This document shows positions 15,940 through 25,587 of a stretch of 64,000 nucleotides of DNA, piece after piece. How positions within the stretch are numbered: the stretch's first letter is position 1; each line of letters starts with the position of its first letter. The position numbers and the translations under genes are program-made. The notes below the pieces were generated by a model. The model saw only the letters and a program-made list of their open reading frames with translations. It was not told the origin of the DNA and ran no database searches. Source of the DNA: Micromonospora violae (GTDB taxonomy: Bacteria; Actinomycetota; Actinomycetes; Mycobacteriales; Micromonosporaceae); contig NZ_SHKK01000001.1 of assembly GCF_004217135.1 (NCBI RefSeq), forward strand, positions 2,480,001 to 2,544,000, read 5' to 3'.

Positions 15940-17730
15940 ATGACTGATGGGCGGCCCATCAGCGACTACGGTCTGCTGGGCGACACCCGCACCGCAGCCT
16001 TGGTCGGGAGTGACGGCGCGATGGACTGGCTCTGCGTGCCACGCTTCGACGGCGATCCTCTGTTCGGCCGGCTGGTCGGGGGCCGGGACGCTGGCACGTT
16101 CCGGGTCGGTCCGGCCCGGCCGGCCACGGTGGTCGAGCGCCGTTACCGGCGGCACACCGCCACCTTGGAGACCACGTGGGCGGTGGGCGGCGGTCGGCTG
16201 CGCCTCACGGAGGCGATGGTGGCCGAGGTGAGTGGTCGCCTGCTGCCGACGACGCTGATCGTGCGGCGGCTGTCGGCGGAGCAGGCGGCGGTCGACGCGG
16301 TGGTGGAGTTCGATCCGCGCCTTGGCGTACGGCACCGCCGGCCCCGGGTCCACCACCGGCGGCAGGCCCTCGTGTGTGAGTGGGGTGCGGTCGCGGTCGC
16401 GTTGGACAGCACTCCCGCGTTCAGAATTGAACCGGGTCGACCCACGTCGATCAGGGTTCAGCCGGGCCGTCCGGTCACCGTCGTGCTGGCCGTGGCGCAC
16501 CACGAACCGGTGATCCACGTTGAGCCGACGGCCGCCTGGGACGTGCTCATGCAGGACGAGGCCCGGTGGCGGGCCTGGACCGCGGAGATCGACGAGCGGC
16601 TGCCGTTTCGGGAACACGTCGCCCGAAGCCTGCTCACATTGCGGTTGCTGACCTACTCCCCCTCGGGTGCGCCGGTGGCCGCGCCCACCACGTCACTGCC
16701 TGAGGATCCTGGCGGGGAACGGAACTGGGACTACCGCTACGTCTGGCCCCGCGACGCCAGCATCGGCGTCAGCGCGTTCCTCAGCGTCGGCAAGGCCGCC
16801 GAGGCCCGGGGTTTCCTCGCGTGGTTGTTGCACGCCAGCCGGTTGCAACGGCCACGCCTGCCGGCGCTGCTCACCCTGCACGGTCGGCGGGTACCAGCGG
16901 AACGGGAGCTGCCCGGCTGGCCCGGCTACCTGGACAGCCGCCCGGTACGGGTGGGCAACGACGCCGCCGGTCAACATCAGCTCGACGGCTACGGCTGGGT
17001 GGTCGACGCCGCCTGGGCGTTCGCTCAGGCCGGGCACCGCCTTCCCGCCGAGACGTGGCGGGCGGTGCGCGGGTTCGCCGACGTGGTCGCCCGTTGTTGG
17101 CAGGAGCCCGACGCCGGTATCTGGGAGGTGCGGAAGCCCGGCCAACACGTCCATTCCAAGCTCATGGGCTGGCTCGCGCTGGACCGTGCCCTGGCCATCG
17201 CCGACACCCACCCCCTGTCGGAGCGTCAACGTCGACGCTGGCAGGAATCGCGGGATGCCCTCGCCGCGGAGGTTCGGACGCGCGGCTTCGACGAGGCGGC
17301 GGCGAGTTACATGCGCGGCTACGGCTCGCAGGATCTCGACGCGGCCCTGCTCGTCCTGCCGCTGCTCGACATGGACCGGGCCGATTCACCACGGGTACGG
17401 GGCACCGTCGACGCCATCCGGGACAGGCTCTCCGCCGGTGGTCCCCTGCTCTACCGCTACCCGCCCGGGCAGGACGGCCTGCCCGGCACCGAGGGTGCGT
17501 TCCTGCCGTGCTCGTTCTGGCTCGTTCAGGCCCTCGCCCGTACCGGGCGTCGCGGCGAGGCCGTCGAGCTGTTCCAATCCATGGTCGACCTTGCCAGCCC
17601 GCTCGGCCTGTACGCCGAGGAGTTGAATCCCGCGACGGGTGCCCACCTCGGCAACTACCCGCAGACGCTGACCCATGCCGCGCTCATCCAAGCCGCGCTC
17701 GCCATCCGAGACGCCCCCACGCCCGGGTAG
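15940..17730 (+). CDS. GH15 family glycosidase (trehalase/glucoamylase-like)
   Basis: The 596-residue cytoplasmic enzyme has the GH15 layout: an N-terminal beta-sandwich beginning ISDYGLLGDTRTAALV, then an (alpha/alpha)6 barrel. Family motifs include NWDYRYVWPRDAS at 262-274 and VGNDAAGQHQLDGYG near 338-352. The general acid Glu is in GIWEVR (Glu396) and the base is in YAEELNP (Glu560 or Glu561). GH15 proteins of this bacterial subgroup include inverting trehalases and glucoamylases; the substrate cannot be decided here. There is no signal peptide, which favours an intracellular substrate such as trehalose or glycogen fragments. The stop codon forms part of the -10 box of the next gene. Confidence 0.9.
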   Translation: MTDGRPISDYGLLGDTRTAALVGSDGAMDWLCVPRFDGDPLFGRLVGGRDAGTFRVGPARPATVVERRYRRHTATLETTWAVGGGRLRLTEAMVAEVSGRLLPTTLIVRRLSAEQAAVDAVVEFDPRLGVRHRRPRVHHRRQALVCEWGAVAVALDSTPAFRIEPGRPTSIRVQPGRPVTVVLAVAHHEPVIHVEPTAAWDVLMQDEARWRAWTAEIDERLPFREHVARSLLTLRLLTYSPSGAPVAAPTTSLPEDPGGERNWDYRYVWPRDASIGVSAFLSVGKAAEARGFLAWLLHASRLQRPRLPALLTLHGRRVPAERELPGWPGYLDSRPVRVGNDAAGQHQLDGYGWVVDAAWAFAQAGHRLPAETWRAVRGFADVVARCWQEPDAGIWEVRKPGQHVHSKLMGWLALDRALAIADTHPLSERQRRRWQESRDALAAEVRTRGFDEAAASYMRGYGSQDLDAALLVLPLLDMDRADSPRVRGTVDAIRDRLSAGGPLLYRYPPGQDGLPGTEGAFLPCSFWLVQALARTGRRGEAVELFQSMVDLASPLGLYAEELNPATGAHLGNYPQTLTHAALIQAALAIRDAPTPG

Positions 17731-17733
17731 GGT
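17728..17733 (+). promoter_or_regulatory. Probable leaderless promoter (-10 box) of the aldo/keto reductase gene
   Basis: TAGGGT ends 7 bases before ATG 17741 and includes the TAG stop of the GH15 gene. The position fits a leaderless transcript. No ribosome site is present. Confidence 0.45.
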
Positions 17734-17740
17734 CCCCATC

Positions 17741-18577
17741 ATGACGATTCCGCACCTGACGGCTGCCGACGGCACTGCCCTGCCGGCGATCGGGCTCGGC
17801 ACGTACCAACTCAACGGTTCGGCGGGTGTCGACGCGATCGGTCAGGCGATCCGGGCGGGCTATCGGTTGCTCGACTCGGCGGTGAACTACGAGAACGAGG
17901 GCGCGGTGGGCCGGGCGGCCCGGGCGGCCGGCGACGTACGGGACGAGCTGATCGTCACGTCGAAGCTGCCGGGGCGGCACCACCGCTACGACGAGGCGCT
18001 GACCACCATCGAGGAGAGCGTGTTCCGCACCGGCCTCGACCGCGTCGACCTGTATCTGATCCACTGGCCGAACCCGAAGGAAGACCTGTACGTGCAGGCG
18101 TGGCGGGCGCTGATCGAGGCCCGCGAGCGGGGCCTGGTCCGGCACATCGGGCTCTCCAACTTCCTGCCGGAGCACATCGAGCGGCTGGTGGCCGAGACCG
18201 GGGTCGCCCCGGTGGTCAACCAGATCGAGGTGCATCCGTACTTCCCGCAGCAGGAGGCGCTCGACTACCACCGTGAGCACGGGATCCTGGTGCAGGGGTG
18301 GAGCCCGCTCGGGCACGGCAACGACCTGCAACGGCACTCGGTCATCACCGAGATCGCGGCGGCGCACGGTGTCAGCCCGGCGCAGACGATCCTCGCCTGG
18401 CATGTGGCACGTCAGGCGATTCCGCTGCCCAAGGCCGCTTCCCCGCAGCGGCAGGTCGAGAACCTGGACGTCTTCGACATCACGCTCACCGACGCCGAGG
18501 TGGAGGCCATCACCGCGCTGGGCCGCCCGGACGGGCGTCTCTCGGATCAGGACCCGGCGGTGTACGAGGAGTTCTGA
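17741..18577 (+). CDS. Aldo/keto reductase (AKR5-like, NADPH-dependent)
   Basis: The 278-residue product is a compact aldo/keto reductase TIM barrel. It shows the full catalytic tetrad: Asp45 (RLLDSAVNY), Tyr50, Lys75 (VTSKLPG) and His108 (YLIHWPNP). The NADPH-binding loop IPLPKAASPQRQ lies near the C-terminus. It resembles 2,5-diketo-D-gluconate reductase-type enzymes, which reduce aldehydes and ketones with NADPH; the natural substrate is unknown. ATG 17741 is chosen over an upstream in-frame start inside the GH15 gene because homologous enzymes start near this point and a -10 box is placed for leaderless expression. Confidence 0.92.
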   Translation: MTIPHLTAADGTALPAIGLGTYQLNGSAGVDAIGQAIRAGYRLLDSAVNYENEGAVGRAARAAGDVRDELIVTSKLPGRHHRYDEALTTIEESVFRTGLDRVDLYLIHWPNPKEDLYVQAWRALIEARERGLVRHIGLSNFLPEHIERLVAETGVAPVVNQIEVHPYFPQQEALDYHREHGILVQGWSPLGHGNDLQRHSVITEIAAAHGVSPAQTILAWHVARQAIPLPKAASPQRQVENLDVFDITLTDAEVEAITALGRPDGRLSDQDPAVYEEF

Positions 18578-18622
18578 GCGACCCCTTCCCCGGACTGTCA
18601 GGGGGTCAGGAGAGCATGGGCC

Positions 18623-19897
18623 ATGCTCGACGGACTCAACGACATCGACTGGGCGCGGCTGGGCCACGCCTACGGGGCAGCCGACGACGTGCCCGGCCAG
18701 CTCCGCGCGCTGCGCTCCCCCGACCCGGCCACCCGGGACGAGGCCCTGGGCGACCTGTACACCAACGTGTTCCACCAGGGCAGCCGGTTCGAGGCGAGCG
18801 CGTACGCGGTGCCGTTCCTGCTGGAGCTGCTCGGCGACCCGGCCACCCCGGACCCGGCTGCGGTGCTCGGGCTGCTGAGCGCCCTGGCCATCGGGTATGA
18901 CGAGGGTGTCCTGCCGGAGGGCTTCCCGGTGGCCGAACACCGCCGGTCCGCCGAGGGCGGGCGGGAGCTGCTCGCCGCGAAGCCGGCACCGTGGAGCGGC
19001 GACGACGAGTCGGAGAAGGAGTACGTCGAGTACGCCTACGTCGAGTCGCTGTCGGCGGCGGATCAGGGGCGGCTGTGGGCGTACACCGAGCTGTCGGTCT
19101 ACGACGCGGTGCGCGCCGGCGTGCCGGTGTTCCGCACCTTGCTGACACACTCCGATCCGGGTGTGCGGACGGGGGCGGCGTACACCCTGGCCTGGTTTCC
19201 GGAGGAGGCTGACGGCAGTGTGCCGGCGTTGGCCGGTGCGATCGACGCCGCTCGGGAGGCCGGCGTCGGGGCGGCGTCCGGTGAGGTGGCGACGATGCTG
19301 GTGGCGTCCGGGCTGCTCGGTGCCGCGCCGGACGAACGGTGGCTGGCTGATCCGCGCCCGGTTGTTCGGTGGGCCGCCGCGATCGGTCGGGCCCGCGTCC
19401 TCGGTTCGGGGGCCGACGAGGCGACCGTGGAGGAGCTGCTGAGCTGGGCGGCGAACCCGTCCGATGACGCGGTGTTCCCGCCCGCCGGCGGCGTCGCCGA
19501 GCCGGGCGGGGACGCGGTGATGGCACCCGCCCCCGACGGGTGGGTGCCGTTCCTCGACGGCGACCTCGGCGGTTACGCGGGCCTGGCCCTGCGGCAGCTC
19601 GGCCCGCAGCACACCGAGCGCGCGTTCGACGCGCTGCTCGACCGGCTGCCCACCGTCAGCGGCGACCGGTCGTTGACGGTGTTGGGCACGGCGCTGCGCG
19701 TCGCCTTCCCGGACGGTCCCGCACCGAGGGGGACGCCGCTCGCGGCGTTGGCGCCCCGGCAGCGGCGGCTCGCCGAGGTGCTGGGACGGTCGACCGAGCC
19801 GTGGCTGATCGACGGGCAGGAGTTCGGCAACGTCTGCATGCTGCTCGGGGAGTACGGCCTGCCGCAGAGCCGCACGGCGATGCTCGCGTACCTGTAG
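18623..19897 (+). CDS. HEAT-repeat-like protein
   Basis: The 424-residue soluble protein is made of repeated helical pairs such as RALRSPDPATRDEALGDLY, VPFLLELLGDP, FRTLLTHSDPGVRTGAAYTLAWFP and VPALAGAIDAAREAG. This is the pattern of bacterial HEAT-like repeat proteins, which act as protein-binding scaffolds. No enzymatic motif is visible. ATG 18623 has a GGAG ribosome site. It is a stand-alone gene between the aldo/keto reductase and a luciferase-family fragment. Confidence 0.8.
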   Translation: MLDGLNDIDWARLGHAYGAADDVPGQLRALRSPDPATRDEALGDLYTNVFHQGSRFEASAYAVPFLLELLGDPATPDPAAVLGLLSALAIGYDEGVLPEGFPVAEHRRSAEGGRELLAAKPAPWSGDDESEKEYVEYAYVESLSAADQGRLWAYTELSVYDAVRAGVPVFRTLLTHSDPGVRTGAAYTLAWFPEEADGSVPALAGAIDAAREAGVGAASGEVATMLVASGLLGAAPDERWLADPRPVVRWAAAIGRARVLGSGADEATVEELLSWAANPSDDAVFPPAGGVAEPGGDAVMAPAPDGWVPFLDGDLGGYAGLALRQLGPQHTERAFDALLDRLPTVSGDRSLTVLGTALRVAFPDGPAPRGTPLAALAPRQRRLAEVLGRSTEPWLIDGQEFGNVCMLLGEYGLPQSRTAMLAYL

Positions 19898-19976
19898 GCG
19901 CCCGGCCCGTCGTCGGAGCCCATCGGGTGTCGCTTACCACCCCCAGGACTGGGAATTCGAGCCGACGACATCGCCG

Positions 19977-20450
19977 TTGAACTGCCGGAAGCAGCGGAAA
20001 AACGGGTGCGACGGACGCATCGTGATCGGGGGTGACCCGGCCCGGTTCGCGCCCTACGTCGAGCTGTACCACCGTGCCCTGGACCAGTTCGGTCAGGAAC
20101 GCCTTCCGGTCAGCGCGCACGTGCCCGGCTTCGTGGCCGACACCGACAAGGAGGCGGCCGATCGGCTCTGGCCGCACGCCCGGAACATGTTGAACCGGAT
20201 CGGCCGGGAGCGCGGGTGGCCGCCGGCCACCCGGGCCCGGTTCGAAGCCGACATCGCCGAGAGGGCCTGGCACGTCGGTTCACCGGAGACGGTGGCCCGC
20301 AAGGTCGCCGATACGGTGCGGACGCTCGGTCTGCACCGTATCGACCTCAAGTACGCCACCGGCACCCTCGCGCACGAGCACCTGATGAGCAGCATCGAGC
20401 TGTACGCCACGAAGGTGATCCCCCGGGTTCGGGAGCTCCTGGCCGAGTAG
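19977..20450 (+). pseudogene. 5'-truncated luciferase-like (LLM) flavin monooxygenase fragment
   Basis: The reading frame encodes at most 157 residues. From residue 15 it matches the C-terminal part of F420/FMN-dependent luciferase-like oxidoreductases: IGGDPARFAPYVELYHRALDQFG, HVGSPETVARKVADTV, then a C-terminal LYATKVIPRVRELL. Members are normally 320-350 residues. The N-terminal half carrying the flavin or F420 site is missing, and no matching frame is found in the 79 bases before it. The first 14 residues (MNCRKQRKNGCDGR) are unlike the family. It is best explained as a deletion remnant. Confidence 0.75.
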
Positions 20451-20477
20451 TCCGCCGGCCGCGTCGCCGGGCGGGCC

Positions 20478-21551
20478 TCAGGCGGCCTGTCCGGCGGCCG
20501 CCGGCTCCTGCGACGACCCGGCGAAGTGGCAGCCGGCCGCGTGGCTGTCACCCACCTGGAGCAACGGCGGGGTGGTCGTCGCGCAGATCTCCTCGGCCTT
20601 CCAGCAGCGGCTGCGGAACCGGCAGCCGGTCGGCGGGTCCATCGGACCGGGCACGTCGCCGGCCAGCCGGATCCGCGGCTTCGGTGTCGCGCCGCGCACC
20701 ACTCCCAGGTCAGGTACGGCGGAGAGCAGCGCCTGGGTGTACGGGTGCGCGGGCGTGCCGTAGAGCGAGTCGCGGTCGCCGATCTCGACGACCCGACCGA
20801 GGTACATCACCGCCACCCGGTCGCAGAAGTGCCGCACCACGCCCAGGTCGTGGGCGATGAAGACGAACGCGATGGTGAACTCCTTGCGCAGGTCTTCGAG
20901 GAGGTTCATCACCTGCGCCTGGATCGACACGTCGAGGGCGCTGACCGGTTCGTCGGCGACGATCACCTTGGGCTGTACGGCCAGCGCACGGGCGATGCCG
21001 ATGCGCTGCCGTTGGCCGCCGGAGAACTCGTGCGGGTAGCGGTTGTAGTGCTCGGGGTTGAGCCCCACCACCTCCAGCAACTCCCGGACCCGGTCCAGTT
21101 CCTTGCCCTTGCGCACGATGTTGTGCACCCGCAGGGGCGCGCCGATGATGGTGCCCACCGTGTGCCGCGGGTTGAGCGACGAGTACGGGTCCTGGAAGAT
21201 CAGCTGCAGCTCCCGCCGGTACGGCCGCAGGTCCTTCTCCTTCAGGTGGGTGATGTCCGTGCCCTGGTAGAGGACCTGCCCACCGGTCGGTTCCAGCAAC
21301 CGGGTGATGAGACGCCCGGTGGTGGTCTTGCCGCAGCCGGATTCGCCGACCAGTCCGAGTGTCTCGCCCGCGCGCAGTTGCAGTGACACCCCGTCGACGG
21401 CCCGAATCTGGTGGGCGTTGCGGCCGAGCCATCCCTCGCCCCGAGCGGTGAAGTGCATCTGCAGGTCGCGCAGCTCCAGCAGCGGCGTACCGTCCCCGCC
21501 CGGCTGGTCGGCCGGGGCGGGGCGGGTCGCGCTGTCGGTGGTGGTGCTCAT
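20478..21551 (-). CDS. Peptide ABC transporter ATP-binding subunit (OppF/DppF type)
   Basis: The 357-residue ATPase energises oligopeptide import. Walker [10 protein letters not shown], signature [10 protein letters not shown], Walker [13 protein letters not shown] and the OppF C-terminal cysteine block ([15 protein letters not shown]) are all present. The cysteine block is linked to an iron-sulphur or structural role in this family. It is the last gene of the operon, 11 bases after the OppD-type gene. ATG 21551 has a GGAG site. Together with the paired OppD it forms the heterodimeric ATPase. Confidence 0.95.
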   Translation of the reverse strand: MSTTTDSATRPAPADQPGGDGTPLLELRDLQMHFTARGEGWLGRNAHQIRAVDGVSLQLRAGETLGLVGESGCGKTTTGRLITRLLEPTGGQVLYQGTDITHLKEKDLRPYRRELQLIFQDPYSSLNPRHTVGTIIGAPLRVHNIVRKGKELDRVRELLEVVGLNPEHYNRYPHEFSGGQRQRIGIARALAVQPKVIVADEPVSALDVSIQAQVMNLLEDLRKEFTIAFVFIAHDLGVVRHFCDRVAVMYLGRVVEIGDRDSLYGTPAHPYTQALLSAVPDLGVVRGATPKPRIRLAGDVPGPMDPPTGCRFRSRCWKAEEICATTTPPLLQVGDSHAAGCHFAGSSQEPAAAGQAA

Positions 21552-21562
21552 CTCGTGCTCCT

Positions 21563-22672
21563 TCAGGGCAGCCGGGGCAGGATGTCGGTGGCGAAGATCC
21601 CGGCCGGGTCAGTCAGGTGGCAGCGGGAGGTCCGGGTGGTGTCCTCGGTGCGGGAGGCCAGGTCGGGCAGGTCGACCGAGCACGCGGCGCCGGGCACCCG
21701 GCCGGCGAACTCGCAGCGGGGGTGGAACGAGCACCCGGTGGGCAGCGCGAGCAGGCTGGGCGGGGTGCCGGGGATGGGGTGCAGGCGGGCCGGTTCGCCG
21801 GAGACCGCCGGGATGCTCTCCAGCAGACCCCAGGTGTACGGGTGCAGTGGCTGGCCGAGGATCGAATCGGCCCGGCCGTACTCGACGCCGCGTCCGCCGT
21901 ACATGACCAGCACGTCGTCGGCGATTTCGGCGACGACACCGAGGTCGTGGGTGATGAAGAGGACCGCGGAGCCGAAGTCCTGCTGCAAGTCCATGATCAG
22001 ATCGAGGATCTGCGCCTGCACGGTGACGTCCAGCGCGGTGGTGGGTTCGTCGGCGATCAGCAGCTTGGGGTCGTTGACCAGCGCCATCGCGATCATGGCG
22101 CGTTGCCGCATGCCGCCGGAGAACTGGTGCGGGTAGTCGTCCAGGCGGCGGCGCGGGTTGGGGATGCCGACCCGGCCGAGCATGTCGACCGCCCGGTCCC
22201 GGGCCACCCGCTTGGACACCCGGTGGTGCGCGCGGTACGCCTCGATGATCTGGTCGCCGACGGTGAAGTACGGGTGCAGCGACGACTGCGGGTCCTGGAA
22301 GATCATCGCGGCGTTGGCGCCCCGCCGCTTGCGCAGTTCGGCGGGTGACATACCGACGATCTCCTCGCCGCCGACCGTGATCGAGCCGGTCATCCGGGTG
22401 CTGCGCGGGTCGTGCAGGCCCATGATGGCCATGCTGGACACGCTCTTGCCGGAGCCGGATTCGCCGACCACCGCGAGGGTGCGGCCCAGCGGCAGGGAGT
22501 AGCTGAGCCCCTGGACCGCCCGCACGAGCCCGTCGGCGGTGGGGAAGGTGACGGTGAGGTCGGTGACCTCCAGGTAGGACTCCCCGGCGGTCCGGTCGGC
22601 GGCCACCCGGCGAGCGCGGGAAACCGTCTCGGGCCGGCGGTCCGGCGTCGGCAGCAGCTGCGGTTCGGTCAT
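21563..22672 (-). CDS. Peptide ABC transporter ATP-binding subunit (OppD/DppD type)
   Basis: Starting at ATG 22672 the gene encodes 369 residues. It has Walker A GESGSGKS, signature [11 protein letters not shown], Walker [13 protein letters not shown] and the OppD C-terminal zone with [11 protein letters not shown]. The start overlaps the permease stop as ATGA (22669-22672). The open frame continues far upstream through the permease gene, but that part is an antiparallel-type artefact. It pairs with the OppF-type ATPase downstream. Confidence 0.95.
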   Translation of the reverse strand: MTEPQLLPTPDRRPETVSRARRVAADRTAGESYLEVTDLTVTFPTADGLVRAVQGLSYSLPLGRTLAVVGESGSGKSVSSMAIMGLHDPRSTRMTGSITVGGEEIVGMSPAELRKRRGANAAMIFQDPQSSLHPYFTVGDQIIEAYRAHHRVSKRVARDRAVDMLGRVGIPNPRRRLDDYPHQFSGGMRQRAMIAMALVNDPKLLIADEPTTALDVTVQAQILDLIMDLQQDFGSAVLFITHDLGVVAEIADDVLVMYGGRGVEYGRADSILGQPLHPYTWGLLESIPAVSGEPARLHPIPGTPPSLLALPTGCSFHPRCEFAGRVPGAACSVDLPDLASRTEDTTRTSRCHLTDPAGIFATDILPRLP

Positions 22673-23646
22673 CCCAGCCTCACTCGCGGGTCGAGAATCG
22701 TGTAGAGGATGTCGACGAGCAGGTTCATCGCGACCAGCACCACCGAGCCGATCAGCACCCCGCCCATCAGCACCGGCAGGTCGTACTGGTTGAACGCGCG
22801 CAGGGTGAGCACGCCGAGGCCGGGCAACCCGAACATCGCCTCGGTGAAGATCGCACCGGTCAGCTGGAACGCCAGGTCGAGGCCGAAGATGGTGGCGATC
22901 GGGGTGATCGCGGCGCGCAGGCCGTGGCGGTAGACGACCCGGCGCTCGCTGATGCCCTTCGCGCGGGCGGTACGGATGTAGTCCTCGCCCAGCGTTTCGA
23001 TCATGGACGCGCGGGCGTAGCGGGTGTACGAGGCGGCGTTGGCCAGGCCCAGCGTCAGCCACGCGGCCAGGAGCCCGGCCGCCCAGGTGAACGGGTTCTC
23101 CAGCAGCGGGTGGTAGCCGGCGTGCGGCAGGAACGTCGCGTACAGCGAGACGAGCAGCGCCACCACGAAGTACGGCACGGCGTTGATGCCGAGCGAGGTG
23201 CCGACCATGAGCCGGTCCAGGTAGGTGCCTCGTCTTCGGGCCGCGATGATGCCACCGAGGATGCCGGCGATCAGGTAGACCACCGCGCCGCCGAGGACGA
23301 TCGAGACGGTGACCGGCAACGCCTGCCCGATCAGCTTGGTCACCGGCTGACCGAGGGTGTACGAGTAGCCGAGGCAGGGCGCGGCACACTCGATGGTGAG
23401 CCCGCCGGAGTGGTACGTCCGCCCGACCGCGAGCCCCTTGAGATACTCGCCGACCTGCTGCGCCACGGGCTGGTCGAGGTTGAGGCTGGCGCTGATGTCG
23501 GCGTAGCGCTCCGGGGTGCAGCGCTGGCCGCAGATCGTCCCGGCCGGGTCGGTGGGGGCGACGAAGAACAGGCCGAAGCTGGCGACCAGCGTCACGATGA
23601 CGACGGAGACCGCGCTGGCGATCCGTCGCAGGATGTAGATGAGCAC
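22669..23646 (-). CDS. Peptide ABC transporter permease (OppB/DppB type)
   Basis: The 325-residue protein starts at GTG 23646 and has six membrane helices. The first begins at YILRRIASAVSVVIVTL, and the EAA coupling motif is YIRTARAKGISERRVVYRHGLR. The extracytoplasmic loop after helix 1 is unusually cysteine-rich (TICGQRCTP and ECAAPCLGYS), so two disulphides are possible. It lies 121 bases downstream of the binding-protein gene, behind a strong hairpin, and is coupled to the ATPase gene by ATGA. Confidence 0.93.
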   Translation of the reverse strand: MLIYILRRIASAVSVVIVTLVASFGLFFVAPTDPAGTICGQRCTPERYADISASLNLDQPVAQQVGEYLKGLAVGRTYHSGGLTIECAAPCLGYSYTLGQPVTKLIGQALPVTVSIVLGGAVVYLIAGILGGIIAARRRGTYLDRLMVGTSLGINAVPYFVVALLVSLYATFLPHAGYHPLLENPFTWAAGLLAAWLTLGLANAASYTRYARASMIETLGEDYIRTARAKGISERRVVYRHGLRAAITPIATIFGLDLAFQLTGAIFTEAMFGLPGLGVLTLRAFNQYDLPVLMGGVLIGSVVLVAMNLLVDILYTILDPRVRLG

Positions 23647-23710
23647 CGCCGAGGCTCCTGGTGGCAGCGGGCCAGGGCTGGGAAGCCCAAGCCGGAACGG
23701 GGAAGGGGGC

Positions 23711-23750
23711 GGACGCCGGCCGGCACGGTGCCGGAGGCCGGCCGGCGTCC
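23711..23750 (-). terminator. Strong hairpin just after the binding-protein gene, inside the operon
   Basis: Arms at 23711-23724 and 23737-23750 are perfect 14-bp complements (GGACGCCGGCCGGC and its reverse complement) around a 12-base loop. It begins 18 bases after the binding-protein stop on the minus strand. Hairpins at this place commonly stabilise or partly terminate the transcript, giving more binding protein than permease. That effect is inference. Confidence 0.65.
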
Positions 23751-23767
23751 ACGAATGGGTGCGAGGG

Positions 23768-25507
23768 TCAGTTCTTCAGGAACATGTTCAGGTAGAACGG
23801 CTCACCCGCAGAGGCGTCGCCCTCGGCGCCACCGATGTTCGTGCCGATGGCGAAGGCGAGCTTGCCGTAGTAGCGCGGCAGCGCCACGTACTGGCCCAGG
23901 ATCTCCTTGTCCAGCTCGCCCCACTTGGCGACGGCCTGGTCGGCCGGGAGGTTGCCGATCTCGTCGATCTTGGCGTCCAGCGCCTTGTCGGTGAGCTGGC
24001 CCCAGCTGGTGCCGTCGGTGATGCTGTGCGACTGGAAGAGCACCGGGAACCAGCTGCCACCGCTCGGCCAGTCCGAGCACCAACCCTGCGGCGCCTGGCC
24101 CATGTTGACCGGAGCGTCGTAGTCGGCGATCTTGGAGCGCAGCTCGGCGGTGGTGACACCGATCGGCTTGACGGTGAAGCCGGCCGCCTTGAACGCGTCG
24201 ACCCGGATCTGGTTGGTCTGCTGCGGGATCGGCTTGGTGTTGTCGTAGTACCAGCTGAGCTCGAAGCCCACCTTGCCGGCGGCCTCCAGGTCGGCCTTGG
24301 CCGCGGCCGGGTCGCCCTGGCCGACACCGCTCAGGCCCGGCAGCACGTCGTACTTGGTGTAACCCGGCACGCTCGGCGGCAGGATGGTGCTGGCCGGCTG
24401 GGAGTTGAAGCTGTTCAGACCGGCGGCCTTGTTGACCTGGTCGTACGGGTACGCCTTGGCGATCGCCTTGCGGATCTCCAGCGGGATCTTGCGGGTGTCC
24501 ATCTGCACGGAGTAGGTGCAGGGCTGCTCACCCTGGACCAGCTGGGCCTTCTTGTCGCCGGTCAGCTGCGGGATCAGCGAGGCGTCGACGGGGCCGTAGT
24601 TGAGGGCGTTGGCGTCCTCGCCGGCGCTGTTGAGCACCTGCTGCTGGGTCTTCGGGTCCTCACCGCCCCACTTGAAGGTGAAGCCGTCCGGGTACTGGTG
24701 GCGCACCGCGTCGGTGTTCGGGTCCCAGTTCGGGTTCTTCTTCAGCTTCAGCTCGGTGCCCGGGGTGTAGGTGTCGAACTGGTACGGCCCGGTCGCCAGG
24801 GGGTTGTTCTTGTAGTTCTCCTTGGTGTCCTTGGCCTTGGGGATCGGCGTGAACACCGGGAAGGTCATGTAGAGCGGCAGGTCCGCGAAGGGCCGGGCCA
24901 GGTGGATGACCAGGGTGGTCGCGTCCGGGGTCTCCACGCCAGCGAAGTCGTCGCCGCTGGTGTAGGGGCCCTTGTACTTGTCGCCGTCCTTGAAGTTGGC
25001 CAGCTGGTACGTCGGGCCGTTGGCGTACACGTCGTGGGCGAACGAACGCTTGATCGCGTACGCCAGGTCCTCGACCTTGACCTCGCTGCCGTCGGCGTAC
25101 TTGATGCCCGACTGCATCTTGAACGTCCAGGTCAGCTTGTCCGCCGAGACGGTGCCGAGGTCGGTCAGGTCCGGCACGAGCACCGGCTTGCCGTTGCGGA
25201 TCGCGAACTGGGTCGGGCTGCGGAAGATCAGCTTCTCGATCGCCAGCGCGTCGGCGTAGTAGGTGTCGGTCGGGTCGAACGTGTTCGGGGTCAGCTGGGA
25301 GTAGACCGTGATCACGCCGCCCTTCTTGGCGCCGGGCACCTCGGCCGCCGGGCCCTTGGCGGTCGGGTCGAGCGCGCTCTGCTGGGTCTCGATGCCCTTG
25401 GCGTCACCCCCGCCGTTGCTGCCGTTGTTCGACGACGGGCTGCCGCAGCCGGCGACCGCCATGGTGGCGGCCAGTGCGGCGGCGAGACCAACCTTCAGTT
25501 GCCTCAC
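23768..25507 (-). CDS. Peptide ABC transporter substrate-binding lipoprotein (SBP_bac_5)
   Basis: The chosen GTG 25507 has AGGAG 8 bases upstream and starts directly with a lipoprotein signal, VRQLKVGLAAALAATMAVAGC, lipidated at Cys21. The product is 579 residues. After a Ser/Asn/Gly linker it follows the family-5 binding-protein fold (GVITVYSQLTPNTFDPTDTY, then LTWTFKMQSGIKYADGSEV). Longer in-frame starts upstream lack a signal peptide. It captures peptides or similar cationic or nucleophilic compounds for the adjacent permease. The gene lies second in the operon, after the OppC-type permease. Confidence 0.94.
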   Translation of the reverse strand: MRQLKVGLAAALAATMAVAGCGSPSSNNGSNGGGDAKGIETQQSALDPTAKGPAAEVPGAKKGGVITVYSQLTPNTFDPTDTYYADALAIEKLIFRSPTQFAIRNGKPVLVPDLTDLGTVSADKLTWTFKMQSGIKYADGSEVKVEDLAYAIKRSFAHDVYANGPTYQLANFKDGDKYKGPYTSGDDFAGVETPDATTLVIHLARPFADLPLYMTFPVFTPIPKAKDTKENYKNNPLATGPYQFDTYTPGTELKLKKNPNWDPNTDAVRHQYPDGFTFKWGGEDPKTQQQVLNSAGEDANALNYGPVDASLIPQLTGDKKAQLVQGEQPCTYSVQMDTRKIPLEIRKAIAKAYPYDQVNKAAGLNSFNSQPASTILPPSVPGYTKYDVLPGLSGVGQGDPAAAKADLEAAGKVGFELSWYYDNTKPIPQQTNQIRVDAFKAAGFTVKPIGVTTAELRSKIADYDAPVNMGQAPQGWCSDWPSGGSWFPVLFQSHSITDGTSWGQLTDKALDAKIDEIGNLPADQAVAKWGELDKEILGQYVALPRYYGKLAFAIGTNIGGAEGDASAGEPFYLNMFLKN

Positions 25508-25536
25508 AGACGTACTCCTGTCTTTTCTTTCAGTCA

Positions 25537-25562
25537 GCGGACCCCCGAGGTGCGGGGTCCGC
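25537..25562 (-). other. Hairpin between the OppC-type permease and the binding-protein gene
   Basis: GCGGACCCC (25537-25545) pairs with GGGGTCCGC (25554-25562) over an 8-base loop. On the coding strand it is followed by a purine-rich stretch leading to the binding-protein ribosome site. It may act as a partial terminator or a 5' stabiliser. Confidence 0.5.
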
Positions 25563-25587
25563 GGTTCTCCTCCGGCCCGGGGCGTCC

